Positions 19,080-27,428 of a stretch of 64,000 bases of DNA are shown here, piece by piece. The number at the start of each line of letters is the position of its first letter. Position 1 is the first letter of the stretch. The notes below the pieces were generated by a model, which saw only the letters and a list, made by a program, of their open reading frames with translations, was not told the origin of the DNA and made no database searches. The stretch comes from JAXMAF01 sp046350555. Lineage in GTDB: Bacteria > Planctomycetota > Phycisphaerae > Phycisphaerales > SM1A02. The DNA lies in the NCBI GenBank assembly GCA_046350555.1, contig JAXMAF010000008.1:62001-126000 (forward strand), in the 5' to 3' direction. A program made the position numbers and the translations under genes.

Positions 19080-20132
19080 TTGGACCTCCTCGATCGCATA
19101 CTCGGCTGGTTCAGCGTCGACATGGGCATCGACCTCGGCACCTGCAACACGCTGGTGTGCGTGCGCGGCGAGGGCATCGTCCTGAACGAGCCCTCGGTGG
19201 TCGCGGTCCGGAAGGGCACGAACCAGGTCCTCAACAACGGCACCGCGGTGGGCTGGGCGGCGAAGGAGATGCTCGGCAAGGCGCCGGGCTCGATCTCCGT
19301 CGTCCGCCCGCTCAAGGATGGCGTCATCAGCGACTTCGACATCACCGAAGCCATGCTGAGCTACTTCATCCGCAAGGTGAATGGCCGAAGTCGCATCCTG
19401 GGGCCGCGCGTGGTGATCGCCGTGCCGTCGGGCATCACGGAGGTCGAGACGCAGGCGGTGCTCCAGTCGGCGCAGCGGGCCGGCGCGCGGCTGGTCTACC
19501 TCATCCACGAGCCGATGGCCGCCGGGATCGGCGCGGGGCTTCCCGTCGCCGAGCCGACCGCGAGCATGATCGTCGACATCGGCGGCGGCACGACCGAGGT
19601 CGCCATCATGTCGCTCGCCGACATCGCCTCCTGCGAGAGCGTGCGTGTCGCCGGCGACGACTTCGACGAGGCGATCATCAACCACATGCGGAAGAACTAC
19701 AACCTCACGATCGGCGAGCAGACCTCCGAGCGGATCAAGATCGAGATCGGCTCGGCGGCGCCGGTGGGGGAGCCGCGCACGATGGAGGTGCGCGGCCGCG
19801 ACATGGTCTCAGGGCTTCCGCGCAAGACCGTCGTGAGCAGCGAGGAGATCCGCGAGTGCCTTCAGGAGCCGCTGCACGCGATCGTCGAGGCCGTGCTCCG
19901 CACGCTCGAGCGCGCCGAGCCCGAGCTGGCGGCGGATCTCGTCGAGCGCGGCATCACGCTCGCCGGAGGCGGCGCGCTCCTGCGCGGCATCGACGTCGTC
20001 ATCGCCAACGCGACCGGGCTGGATGTCAAGGTCGCCGAGGACCCGCTCACGTGCGTCGCCCGCGGAACGAGCATCTACCTCGAGAACCTGGACGAGTGGA
20101 AAGAGACGATGCAGTCGAGCCGGGACGAGTGA
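19080..20132 (+). CDS. mreB: Rod shape-determining protein MreB (TTG start)
   Basis: Bacterial actin that positions the elongation machinery under the inner membrane. The actin-fold motifs are in order: phosphate 1 MGIDLGTCNTLVCVRGEGI, connect and VIAVPSGITEVETQAV, phosphate 2 ASMIVDIGGGTTEVAIMSL, and the adenosine loop ITLAGGGALLRGIDVVI. It starts at a TTG (translated MDLLDRILGWF), keeping the conserved short N-terminal helix; no ATG lies in a suitable place. 350 residues, typical. It is followed by mreC (82 bp) and mreD, the standard order. Confidence 0.95.
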   Translation: MDLLDRILGWFSVDMGIDLGTCNTLVCVRGEGIVLNEPSVVAVRKGTNQVLNNGTAVGWAAKEMLGKAPGSISVVRPLKDGVISDFDITEAMLSYFIRKVNGRSRILGPRVVIAVPSGITEVETQAVLQSAQRAGARLVYLIHEPMAAGIGAGLPVAEPTASMIVDIGGGTTEVAIMSLADIASCESVRVAGDDFDEAIINHMRKNYNLTIGEQTSERIKIEIGSAAPVGEPRTMEVRGRDMVSGLPRKTVVSSEEIRECLQEPLHAIVEAVLRTLERAEPELAADLVERGITLAGGGALLRGIDVVIANATGLDVKVAEDPLTCVARGTSIYLENLDEWKETMQSSRDE

Positions 20133-20214
20133 ACCTCGTCCGACCGATCGAGCCCGGCCGATCGCGCCCCGCGGCGCCCGATCGCCCACCCGACCGCGCT
20201 GAAGACCCCCGCCC

Positions 20215-21141
20215 ATGGCCCGTAGCGCCCACCAGAGCGGCCGCTGGCTGATCGCGTCGTCGATCGGTCTCCTGACGCTCTCGCTCCTGCCGGCGAGGTG
20301 GCTCTGGTGGCTCAACGACATCGCGGCGATCGTCAACCTGCCGCTGGCGCCGCTCGCGGACGTCTCCAACGACCTGCGCACCTGGCTGCGCCGCGGCGAC
20401 GATCCGCTCGCGGGCTCGTCGGAACTCGAGCAGACCCTCGTCGCCGACCGCGACCGCTACCGCGCGCTCTGGAACGACGAGCGGCTGCGCAACGAGGAGC
20501 TGGTCCGTCAGCTCGACGATGTCCGCCTCGCCGAGCAGCTCGACGAAGGCGCGATGTTCGATCCGGTGCGCGCCGACGTCGTGGGACGTGGACCCGACTC
20601 GCTGCGCGGCGCGGTGCGCCTCAACATCGGCACGCGCAGCGGCGTCGCGCCCGGCGACGTCGCGGTCTTCCGCGGCGCCCACCTGGTCGGTCGCGTGGCC
20701 GACGATCCCGACGCGTTGAGCTGCCTGCTCGTCTCGACGACCGATCCGAGCGTCGGCCGGATCCACGCCGCCGTGGCGCCCGATCCGGAGCCCGCCGATC
20801 CGCGCCCGGCGACGATTCCGCTCCTGCTGACTCCGGTTGGCGACGGGACGTTCGTCGCCGACGCCGGCCGCGACGCCAGGATCCGCATCGGCGACGAGGT
20901 CGTCTGCGCCGATCCGAGCTGGAAGAGCACGGCGCGGGGGATGATCATCGGCGTCGTCGACTCGATCGATCGGCGCGACGATCAACCGCTGCGCAACCGA
21001 CTCCGGATCAAGCCCATCTACGAGGCGCAGCGACTGGCCACCGTGATCGTGAAGGTCGCGTCGCCGGCGGGCCGGACCCGCGAGGCCGGCGATCGCGGAG
21101 TGGGCGCCCGGCCGCCCGGCGACCGCGGAGGTGCGCCATGA
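20215..21141 (+). CDS. mreC: Rod shape-determining protein MreC
   Basis: A 308-residue bitopic protein: one TM segment (LIASSIGLLTLSLLPARWLWW), a coiled coil around 60-105 (DRDRYRALWNDERLRNEELV), then the two-barrel periplasmic domain (VVGRGPDSLRGAVRLNIGTR, SGVAPGDVAVFRGAHLVGRV, DARIRIGDEVVCADPSW). It links MreB to periplasmic wall synthesis. An Arg/Gly-rich tail follows the conserved domain. Its TGA overlaps the mreD ATG (ATGA), showing translational coupling. Confidence 0.88.
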   Translation: MARSAHQSGRWLIASSIGLLTLSLLPARWLWWLNDIAAIVNLPLAPLADVSNDLRTWLRRGDDPLAGSSELEQTLVADRDRYRALWNDERLRNEELVRQLDDVRLAEQLDEGAMFDPVRADVVGRGPDSLRGAVRLNIGTRSGVAPGDVAVFRGAHLVGRVADDPDALSCLLVSTTDPSVGRIHAAVAPDPEPADPRPATIPLLLTPVGDGTFVADAGRDARIRIGDEVVCADPSWKSTARGMIIGVVDSIDRRDDQPLRNRLRIKPIYEAQRLATVIVKVASPAGRTREAGDRGVGARPPGDRGGAP

Positions 21142-21704
21142 GGTGGGGCGTCTTCCTCGTCGTGGCGCTCGTCGCCGCGGCGTGCGACACCTCGCTGACC
21201 GCGCTGCTCTCGATCGGCACGATCGTGCCGCAACTCATGCCGCTCGTCGCGGTCTTCGTGGCGCTCGCCGCGCCGCGCACGACCGTCCTGTGGGCATGCC
21301 TCTTCATGGGCCTGGTCGTCGACCTCTGCTCGCCGGCGTTCGATGCGCAGCTTCGCCCGCTGCATCTCGCCGGTCCGCACGCGCTGGGCTATCTCTTCGC
21401 GGCGAACCTGGTCCTTCCGCTCAGAACGATGGTGCTCAAGCGGAATCCGCTGACGCTCGGCGCGCTCACGGCGATCTTCTCGATGGCCGCGTCGCTGGTC
21501 GTCGTCGCGCTCTGGAGCGTGCGCACGTGGTATCCCGATCCACCGGTCGTCTTCGGTGGCGACAGCGCCCTCACCGAACTCGGGCGCGCCGGCCTGCGCG
21601 CGCTCTACTCGGGGGCGATCGCGGTGCCGATCGGTTGGTTCCTCGTGCGAACCGCGCCCCTGTGGGGCTTCAGCCCGAGCGGCCAGCGCGGCGCGCGGTG
21701 GTAG
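21138..21704 (+). CDS. mreD: Rod shape-determining protein MreD
   Basis: A 188-residue integral membrane protein with about five to six hydrophobic segments (VFLVVALVAAACDTSL; LMPLVAVFVALAAPRTTVLW; GALTAIFSMAASLVVVALW) and the MreD-like motif FMGLVVDLCSP. Assignment rests on this motif, topology and overlap with mreC (ATGA). The sequence of MreD is poorly conserved in general, so position carries much of the weight. Confidence 0.8.
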   Translation: MRWGVFLVVALVAAACDTSLTALLSIGTIVPQLMPLVAVFVALAAPRTTVLWACLFMGLVVDLCSPAFDAQLRPLHLAGPHALGYLFAANLVLPLRTMVLKRNPLTLGALTAIFSMAASLVVVALWSVRTWYPDPPVVFGGDSALTELGRAGLRALYSGAIAVPIGWFLVRTAPLWGFSPSGQRGARW

Positions 21705-21754
21705 CCGCGGTTGGCGCCGCTCCGCCTCGGCCACATCCACCATCGACCACCACT

Positions 21755-22999
21755 ATGCTCGCGCCCATGGGCGCCCACCATCCGTCGATTCCCCTGGTCC
21801 TCTTCGACGACGATCTCGGTCGCTTCGGACCGATGGTCGACCTCCGCGCCGCGTTCGAGATCCGCACCGGCGCGGAGACCACGGCGCGGCGCGTCGCGCG
21901 CCGGGCGGGCGATCGCCTCGCCTGCTTCTGGGTGCCGGCGCGGCTGCGCGCCATGGTCGCGGAGCGTTCCACGCTGCCCGTGAACGTCCTTCCCGAGGCG
22001 CCGCGCCTGGCGCTGCTCAACGGACGCCTTCTCCGGCACGACGGGCTCGGAGACTGCCCGCCCGACGAGGCGCTCGTGGAGGACGGGACCGGCGACGTCG
22101 TCGCCGCGACGCTGACGCGCGCGGATGCCGAGGCGTTCCTTCGCGACGGCACGCTTCCAGCGCACGTCGCGAGACGATCGTCCGCGGCGCTCCGCATGGT
22201 GCGTCGACCATGGGAGATCCTCGCGGCGCTCGAGACGACCATCGCCCACGACATCTCGCACGATCGCCCGCGCGAGGCGCGCGAGGCGGCGCCCGCGACG
22301 GTCGTCGGCGAACATCCGGTCTCCATCGAGCGCAGCGCCGTGCTCTGGCCGGGCGTGGTGATCGACGCGGAGCATGGACCGGTCGCCATCCACGAGCGGG
22401 CCGTCGTCCGGGCGCACGCGACGCTCTGCGGTCCGTGCGTCGTCGGGGCCGGCGCAACCGTCGCCGAGCAGGCGGTGATCCGTCCGCGCACCGTGATCGG
22501 GCCGATGTGCAGGGTGGGCGGCGAGGTCTCGGGGACGATCTTCCAGGGCTTCGCGAACAAGGCCCACGACGGCTTCCTCGGCGACAGCTACGTCGGCAAG
22601 TGGGTGAACCTCGGTGCCGGCACGACCAACTCGAACCTCCTGAACACCTACGGCGAAGTCTCCATGCGCCTCGCGCCGGACGCCCCGCGCGAGCGCACCG
22701 GGCGACAATTCCTCGGCGCCATCATCGGCGACCACGCCAAGCTCGCCATCGGCACGCGCCTCATGACCGGCACCACGATCGGCACCGGCGCGATGATCGC
22801 GACCAGCGCATCGCCACCGAGCAGCGTGCCGGCCTTCGCATGGCTCACCGACGACGCGTCGTCGACATCGAAGCGCTGGCGCATCGACCGCTTCGAGGAG
22901 ACGATGCGAACGGTGATGGCCAGGCGCGGCGAGGAGGTGGGGGAGGCGTATTGCGCGGCGGTGCGGCGGGTGTTTGCGGGGACGGGGGGCGCGAGCTGA
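21755..22999 (+). CDS. GlmU-like protein with left-handed beta-helix (putative sugar nucleotidyltransferase)
   Basis: A 414-residue protein. The N-terminal half (PLVLFDDDLGRFGPMVDLRA, FEIRTGAETTARRV, NVLPEAPRLALLNGRLL) matches the GlmU-like N-terminal domain seen in many Planctomycetes and Bacteroidetes proteins, which lacks the canonical nucleotidyltransferase LAAGxGTRM loop. From about residue 180 hexapeptide repeats follow (LWPGVVIDAEHGPVAIHERA, RAHATLCGPCVVGAGATVAE) with the acyl-/uridylyltransferase-like motif SYVGKWVNLGAGTTNSNL. A role in cell-wall or LPS sugar activation is plausible but not shown. It begins 50 bp after mreD. Confidence 0.7.
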   Translation: MLAPMGAHHPSIPLVLFDDDLGRFGPMVDLRAAFEIRTGAETTARRVARRAGDRLACFWVPARLRAMVAERSTLPVNVLPEAPRLALLNGRLLRHDGLGDCPPDEALVEDGTGDVVAATLTRADAEAFLRDGTLPAHVARRSSAALRMVRRPWEILAALETTIAHDISHDRPREAREAAPATVVGEHPVSIERSAVLWPGVVIDAEHGPVAIHERAVVRAHATLCGPCVVGAGATVAEQAVIRPRTVIGPMCRVGGEVSGTIFQGFANKAHDGFLGDSYVGKWVNLGAGTTNSNLLNTYGEVSMRLAPDAPRERTGRQFLGAIIGDHAKLAIGTRLMTGTTIGTGAMIATSASPPSSVPAFAWLTDDASSTSKRWRIDRFEETMRTVMARRGEEVGEAYCAAVRRVFAGTGGAS

Positions 23000-23368
23000 G
23001 CGGGGGAGGCGAGGAGGCGGCGCGGGCAGGGCGCGTCGTGCGCTTTGGATGCATCGCGAAGGGAATCAGGAATCAGGAGTCGGGGACGCCGGTGGACTTC
23101 GTGCGTGGGCATGTGGTGCCGACGCGAGTGTGAGCGAAGGGGCGGCGCGTCGTGCGCCTTGGATGCGTCGCGAGGGGAATCAGGAATTGGGAATCAGGAA
23201 TTGGGAGTCGGGGACGCCGTCCGTTGTCGACCGGGCGCGCGGTCTTGACGCCGGTGTCGGCGTGCCAGCGCGGGCATGTGCGTCGGACGGGGTCTCCGAC
23301 TCCCAACTCCGAATTCCTGATTCCCACGTCAAACTCCCCTCGCTCGCGACGCTCGATACCCTCCCCCC
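23000..23368. repeat. Intergenic repeat cluster (GGAATCAGGAATTGGGA family)
   Basis: Two direct copies of a segment beginning GCGCGTCGTGCGCYTTGGAT start at 23031 and 23145, and each runs into GGGAATCAGGAAT... GGAGTCGGGGACGCCG. An inverted copy (GGGGTCTCCGACTCCC...AATTCCTGATTCCC) lies at 23290-23328. The same family, with the identical 16-mer GTCGGACGGGGTCTCC, occurs at 27220-27380. No gene is supported in this 369-bp gap. A weak -10-like TACCCT at 23357-23362 precedes the polA GTG by 6 nt. Confidence 0.7.
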
Positions 23369-26257
23369 GTGTCCGACCCCGCCACCCCCGCGACCCTCTA
23401 CCTCATCGACGGGCACGCTCAGTTCTTCCGCGCGTATCACGCGATCCGGTCTGGGCTGTCGAGCCCGGTGACGAAGGAGGCGACGAACCTCACGTTCGGA
23501 TTCGTGGGCATGTTGCTGAAGCTGCTGCGCGAGTTCAAGCCGGAGTACCTCGCGGTGGTGATCGACGCCAGTGGCGACACCGAGACGTTCCGCTCGCAGC
23601 TCGATCCGCAGTACAAGCAGAATCGCGAGCCGGCGCCGGCGGACTTCCATCCGCAGGTGGAGCGCTGCCTGGGCATCCTCGAGTCGATGCACGTTCCGGT
23701 GCTGGCCGAGGAAGGCGTCGAGGCGGACGACGTGATCGCGACCATCGTGCGCAGGCTGCGCCGCGAGCGGCCGGAACTTCGCATCCGGATCGTCTCGAAG
23801 GACAAGGACCTGGGCCAGCTCCTCGACGATCACGTCGAGCTCTTCGACGTGCACACCGGCGAGGCCCTCGGCGTCGAGGATCTCTTCGAGAGCAAGGGAG
23901 TTCGCCCGGCGCAGGTCGTCGACATGCTTGCGCTCATGGGCGACAGCGTCGACAACGTGCCCGGCGTTCCGGGAATCGGCCCCAAGACCGCGGCGGCGCT
24001 CATCACGCAGTATGGTTCGCTCGCCGGCCTGCTGGAGCACCTCGGCGAGATCAAGGGCAAGCGGCGCGAGAACATCGAGGCGACCAAGCATCGCCTCCCG
24101 CTGAACGTCGAGCTGGTTCGGCTCAAGGACGACGTGCCGAACGCCTTCTCGCTGGATGCGGCGCGGATCGACGAGCGCTGGCGCGCGGCGGTCCCGCTCG
24201 ACGCCGTGCTCGCGACGTTCAAGGACCTGGCGTTCCATCGGTACCAGGACGAGCTTCGCGCCGTGTTGGGCGTCGCCACGGATCCGACGAGCCCGCGCAG
24301 CGAGGCGATCGCCGCGGCGATGACGGCGGCCGTCGCGGCGCGGGCCGCCCGAACCGACGCCGATGGCGGCAGGGGCGTTGGCTCGCTCTTCGAGCACGTC
24401 GCGGGGCCGGCGCTCACCGGCGACACCGCCGCCGGCGACTATCGAGTGCTGCGCACGCGCGACGAGGTGGCCGAGTTCGTCGAGCGCGCGACCAAGGCCG
24501 TCGTCGTCGCCGTCGACACCGAGACCGACGGACTGCAACCCGTCTCGTGCAACCTCTGCGGCGTGTCGCTGTCGATTGCGCCGGGCGCGGGGGTCTACGT
24601 GCCGGTGCGCTCGCCGGAGGCGTCGACCCATCTGGACAGCGCCGCGGCGCTCGCGCTTCTCGGGCCGCTGCTCGAGGACACCGCCAGGCCCAAGTGCGGC
24701 CACAACCTCAAGTTCGACATGAACGTCCTGCGCCGCCACGGCGTCGCGCTGCGTGGCGTCGAGAGCGATTCGATGGTCGCGAGCTATCTCGTCGACTCGA
24801 CGCGCTCGAGCCACGGACTCGACGCCCTGTCGCTGGGGCTCCTGCGCCACGAATGCACCTCGATCACCAAGGTCATCGGCGAAGGGAAACAACAGCGGCG
24901 CTTCGACGAGGCGCCCCTCTCGATCGCCGGGCCCTACGCCGCCGAGGACGCCGATGTCGCCCTGCGGCTGCGCGACGTGCTCGTGCCGCAGGTCCGCGCC
25001 ATGGGGCTCGACGAGCTCTTCACCACCGTCGAGATGCCGCTGGTGGAGGTCCTCGCCGAGCTCGAATGGAACGGCATCCGCGTGGACCGCGCCGAGCTGG
25101 CGCGGCAGCGCGACGCGCTCAACGGACAGATCGTCGTCCTGCGACGGCGCATCGTCGACGCGGCGCCGCACGCCTTCAACCCCGACTCGCCGAAGCAGCT
25201 CGGCGCCGTGCTCTTCAACAAGCCCGGCGACGATCCGCCGGGGCTGGGGCTCAAGGTGATCCGGCGGAACAAGACGGGCCCGTCGACCGACCAGGAGGTG
25301 CTCGACAAGCTCGCCGAGGATCCGACGATCGAGAGCGAGCTGCCGAAGCTCATCGTCGAATACCGCCAGCTCACGAAGCTCGTCGGGACGTATCTCGTGG
25401 CGCTCGACGCGGCGATCAATCCGGTGACCGGACGCGTGCACGCGAGCTTCCACCAGGCCGTCGCCGCGACCGGAAGGCTGAGTTCGTCCGATCCCAACCT
25501 CCAGAACATCCCGATCCGCTCCGACGTCGGCCGTGCCATCCGCAAGGCGTTCGTCGCCGAGCCGGGACATCTGCTCCTCGGCGCCGACTACTCGCAGATC
25601 GAACTGCGGCTGCTGGCGCATCTCTCGGAGGATCCGGCGCTCGTCGACGCCTTCCGCAAGGGACTGGACATCCACAACGCCGTCGCGGCGGAGGTCTTCG
25701 GCACGACGCCGGAGAAGGTCACCAAGGAAGAGCGCCATACGGCGAAGATGGTCAACTTCGGGATCGTCTACGGGATCACGGCGTTCGGGCTGGCGCGGCG
25801 GCTCGGCACGAGCAATGAGCGCGCCAGCCAGATCATTGCGGAATACAAGGCGCGCTTCGCGCGCATCGACACCTTCCTGGAGTCGTGCATCCAGTTCGCC
25901 CGCGAGCATGGCTACGTCGAGACGATCCTGAAGCGGCGTCGACCGGTGCCCCAGGTGCACTCGCGCAATCCGCAGGAGCGGGCCCTCGGCGAGCGCATCG
26001 CGATGAACACGGTGGTCCAGGGCAGCGCCGCGGATCTCATCAAGGTCGCGATGATCGGTCTCTTCCGCACGCTGCGCGAGCGCCATCCGCGGGCGAGGAT
26101 GCTCCTTCAGATCCACGACGAGCTGGTCTTCGAGGTTCCGGAGGCGGAGCTCGATCCGGTGCGGGCGCTGGTCGTCGAGCGCATGCAGGACGCGATGGCG
26201 CTGCGTGTGCCGCTGGTCGCGGACGCCTCGTGGGGACGGGACTGGTCGGAGGCGTAG
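23369..26257 (+). CDS. polA: DNA polymerase I
   Basis: Repair and Okazaki-fragment polymerase, 962 residues from a GTG start. Residues 1-300 form the 5'-3' exonuclease (LYLIDGHAQFFRAYHA, GVEADDVIATIVRRL, SKDKDLGQLLDD, GDSVDNVPGVPGIGPKTAA). Residues 365-560 are an exonuclease-like domain that keeps VVVAVDTETDGLQPVS, CGHNLKFDMNVL and the later YAAEDADVALRLRD, so proofreading may be active. The polymerase domain shows LSSSDPNLQNIPIRSDVGRA, the catalytic LLGADYSQIELRLLAHLSED, KMVNFGIVYGITAFGLARRL and LLQIHDELVFEVPE. Complete and typical in length. The GTG is preceded by C-runs, not a Shine-Dalgarno sequence. Confidence 0.96.
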   Translation: MSDPATPATLYLIDGHAQFFRAYHAIRSGLSSPVTKEATNLTFGFVGMLLKLLREFKPEYLAVVIDASGDTETFRSQLDPQYKQNREPAPADFHPQVERCLGILESMHVPVLAEEGVEADDVIATIVRRLRRERPELRIRIVSKDKDLGQLLDDHVELFDVHTGEALGVEDLFESKGVRPAQVVDMLALMGDSVDNVPGVPGIGPKTAAALITQYGSLAGLLEHLGEIKGKRRENIEATKHRLPLNVELVRLKDDVPNAFSLDAARIDERWRAAVPLDAVLATFKDLAFHRYQDELRAVLGVATDPTSPRSEAIAAAMTAAVAARAARTDADGGRGVGSLFEHVAGPALTGDTAAGDYRVLRTRDEVAEFVERATKAVVVAVDTETDGLQPVSCNLCGVSLSIAPGAGVYVPVRSPEASTHLDSAAALALLGPLLEDTARPKCGHNLKFDMNVLRRHGVALRGVESDSMVASYLVDSTRSSHGLDALSLGLLRHECTSITKVIGEGKQQRRFDEAPLSIAGPYAAEDADVALRLRDVLVPQVRAMGLDELFTTVEMPLVEVLAELEWNGIRVDRAELARQRDALNGQIVVLRRRIVDAAPHAFNPDSPKQLGAVLFNKPGDDPPGLGLKVIRRNKTGPSTDQEVLDKLAEDPTIESELPKLIVEYRQLTKLVGTYLVALDAAINPVTGRVHASFHQAVAATGRLSSSDPNLQNIPIRSDVGRAIRKAFVAEPGHLLLGADYSQIELRLLAHLSEDPALVDAFRKGLDIHNAVAAEVFGTTPEKVTKEERHTAKMVNFGIVYGITAFGLARRLGTSNERASQIIAEYKARFARIDTFLESCIQFAREHGYVETILKRRRPVPQVHSRNPQERALGERIAMNTVVQGSAADLIKVAMIGLFRTLRERHPRARMLLQIHDELVFEVPEAELDPVRALVVERMQDAMALRVPLVADASWGRDWSEA

Positions 26258-26297
26258 CGGGCGGCATGTCGTGGGGATCGACAAGGTCGAAGGACGA

Positions 26298-26326
26298 TTG
26301 ACATGTGATGCACATGCAAATACGCT
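26298..26326 (+). promoter_or_regulatory. Promoter of the toxin-antitoxin pair
   Basis: TTGACA at 26298-26303, a 17-nt spacer and TACGCT at 26321-26326. The antitoxin ATG at 26333 begins only 6 nt after the -10 box, so the transcript is probably leaderless. The spacer contains a perfect inverted repeat, annotated separately. Confidence 0.55.
26302..26316. promoter_or_regulatory. Candidate operator: CATGTG-ATG-CACATG inverted repeat
   Basis: A perfect 6-bp inverted repeat with a 3-nt centre sits between the -35 and -10 boxes of the toxin-antitoxin promoter, and a second palindrome GACATGTC (26330-26337) covers the antitoxin start codon. FitA/VapB-type antitoxins bind such sites to repress their own operon, so this is the likely autoregulatory operator. 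Confidence 0.5.
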
Positions 26327-26332
26327 TTCGAC

Positions 26333-26563
26333 ATGTCGACGATGATCCAGATCAGACACGTGCCCGACGTCGTGCATCGCACGCTCAAGGCGCGAGCCGC
26401 CACCGCGGGCATGTCGCTCTCGGAGTTCCTCCTGCGCGAGGTGCGGAAGATCGCGACGAGCCCGTCGCCCGAGGAGCTTCGCGCCCGGATCCTCGCCTTG
26501 CCTCCGGTCAAGACCCGTCTCTCCGCGGCCGAGATGGTGCGCGAGGAGCGGGACGCGCGATGA
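26333..26563 (+). CDS. FitA/VapB-type antitoxin (ribbon-helix-helix)
   Basis: A 76-residue antitoxin starting MSTMIQIRHVPDVVHRTLKA. The short beta strand (MIQIRHVPD) and helix pair (TLKARAATAGMSLSEFLLREV) match the RHH fold of FitA-like antitoxins, with AATAGMSLSEFLL as the hallmark turn. The C-terminal 35 residues (SPSPEELRARILALPP...) would wrap the toxin active site. Its TGA overlaps the toxin ATG at 26560, so the pair is coupled. It neutralises the PIN toxin and likely represses transcription. Start could also be the Met codon at 26342. Confidence 0.85.
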   Translation: MSTMIQIRHVPDVVHRTLKARAATAGMSLSEFLLREVRKIATSPSPEELRARILALPPVKTRLSAAEMVREERDAR

Positions 26564-26952
26564 TCGTTGTCGATGCGTCGGCGGCGATCGAACTGGTGCT
26601 TCATGGATCTCGCGCCGTCTGGGTTGCCGACCGCGTCTTCCAACCGGATGTGGTGCTTCATGCCCCGCACCTGATCGACCTCGAAGTGTCCAATGTGCTG
26701 CGACGCGTCGAGCGCGACGACAAGGCGGATGTCGGCCGCGTCGGACGGGCGATCGAAGCGTTCAGTGCGATGACGATCGTGCGTCACCCGCACTGGTCGT
26801 TGCTTCCGCGCGTCTGGTCCCTGCGGCACAACTTCGCCGCCTATGACGCGTCGTACGTCGCGTTGGCGGAGTCGCTCGGGGCCACGCTCCTGACATGCGA
26901 TCGACGTCTTGCCGCCGCGGCGAGCCGCCACGTTCGAGTGGAGGCCGGGTGA
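26560..26952 (+). CDS. PIN-domain ribonuclease toxin (FitB/VapC family)
   Basis: A 130-residue PIN-domain protein. The acidic residues expected at the metal site are present: Asp in MIVVDASAAIELVL, Glu in HLIDLEVSNVLRRV, and Asp in FAAYDASYVALAESLGATLLT and CDRRLA. VapC-type toxins cleave tRNA or rRNA when freed from antitoxin. The ATG overlaps the antitoxin stop (ATGA). No mobile element is attached; the pair sits between polA and a tRNA-Asp gene, a common location for acquired modules. Confidence 0.87.
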   Translation: MIVVDASAAIELVLHGSRAVWVADRVFQPDVVLHAPHLIDLEVSNVLRRVERDDKADVGRVGRAIEAFSAMTIVRHPHWSLLPRVWSLRHNFAAYDASYVALAESLGATLLTCDRRLAAAASRHVRVEAG

Positions 26953-26990
26953 GATCCGCGCGGCTCCGCATCGCACCGCATCCAACGCCG

Positions 26991-27018
26991 TTGACCCCCG
27001 CGCACTCCTTGCTACACT
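26991..27018 (+). promoter_or_regulatory. Promoter of tRNA-Asp
   Basis: TTGACC at 26991-26996, a 16-nt spacer and TACACT at 27013-27018. Initiation near 27025 would give a 50-nt 5' leader, which RNase P would remove from the tRNA starting at 27076. Confidence 0.6.
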
Positions 27019-27075
27019 CTGCGTCCCGTCGGGCGACCAGCTTCGATCCCGGGTCGTCCGACGTTGGATCATGTT

Positions 27076-27149
27076 GGGGCGGTAGCTCAATTGGTTAGAG
27101 TACCGGCTTGTCACGCCGGTGGTTGCGGGTTCGATTCCCGTCCGCCTCG
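27076..27149 (+). tRNA. tRNA-Asp (GTC anticodon)
   Basis: Cloverleaf read by eye. The acceptor stem GGGGCGG pairs with CCGCCTC (one G-T pair), and the D-loop region is AGCTCAATTGGTTAGAGT. The anticodon stem CCGGC/GCCGG encloses the loop TTGTCAC, with GTC at 27110-27112. The T arm is GCGGG-TTCGATT-CCCGT-like, and G27149 is the discriminator base. CCA is not encoded. A 6-bp hairpin follows within 10 bp. Confidence 0.95.
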
Positions 27150-27158
27150 TTCACGCCC

Positions 27159-27174
27159 CGCCCCGTGCGGGGCG
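27159..27174 (+). terminator. Hairpin after tRNA-Asp
   Basis: CGCCCC-GTGC-GGGGCG forms a perfect 6-bp GC stem with a 4-nt loop, 9 bp after the tRNA. It is followed by TTGTGCTTGT, which has a weak T-content. It may act as a processing or termination signal. Confidence 0.45.
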
Positions 27175-27220
27175 TTGTGCTTGTCGAGGAACCTGCGCGA
27201 TGGCCCGCACCGCGCGACGC

Positions 27221-27380
27221 GCAAGGAATCAGGAAGCCGCCGCTGCGCGGGCGGCGGATCTGCGGGCCATGGGGCGAACGCCGTCTCCGCACGTGGGACA
27301 TCGACGCTGGCGTCGAAACCCTGCGAAAGCGCACGTCGTCGGACGGGGTCTCCAACTCCTGATTCCCAATTCCTGACTCC
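27221..27380. repeat. Second copy of the GGAATCAGGAATTGGGA intergenic repeat
   Basis: A short forward arm (AAGGAATCAGGAAG near 27224) and a full inverted arm GTCGGACGGGGTCTCC + AACTCCTGATTCCCAATTCC (27338-27376) flank a central part whose GACGCTGGCGTCG resembles the GACGCCGGTGTCGG of the 23-kb copy. The gap between tRNA-Asp and the glycosyltransferase contains nothing else that I can support. Confidence 0.65.
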
Positions 27381-27428
27381 TCATCCCCCTTCCCTCGCCC
27401 ACCGCACGAACGCACGTCGCATCCCCGC

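Noticed and set aside
23180..26377. A 1,065-codon open frame on the minus strand
   Set aside because: It is the antisense shadow of polA, which is complete and unmistakable on the plus strand.
26281..27149. Genomic island at tRNA-Asp
   Set aside because: The toxin-antitoxin pair is beside the tRNA, but there is no integrase and no duplicated tRNA 3' end to mark an attachment site.
23000..27380. CRISPR array
   Set aside because: The repeats are few, unevenly spaced, partly inverted and lack unique spacers of constant length. No cas gene is present.
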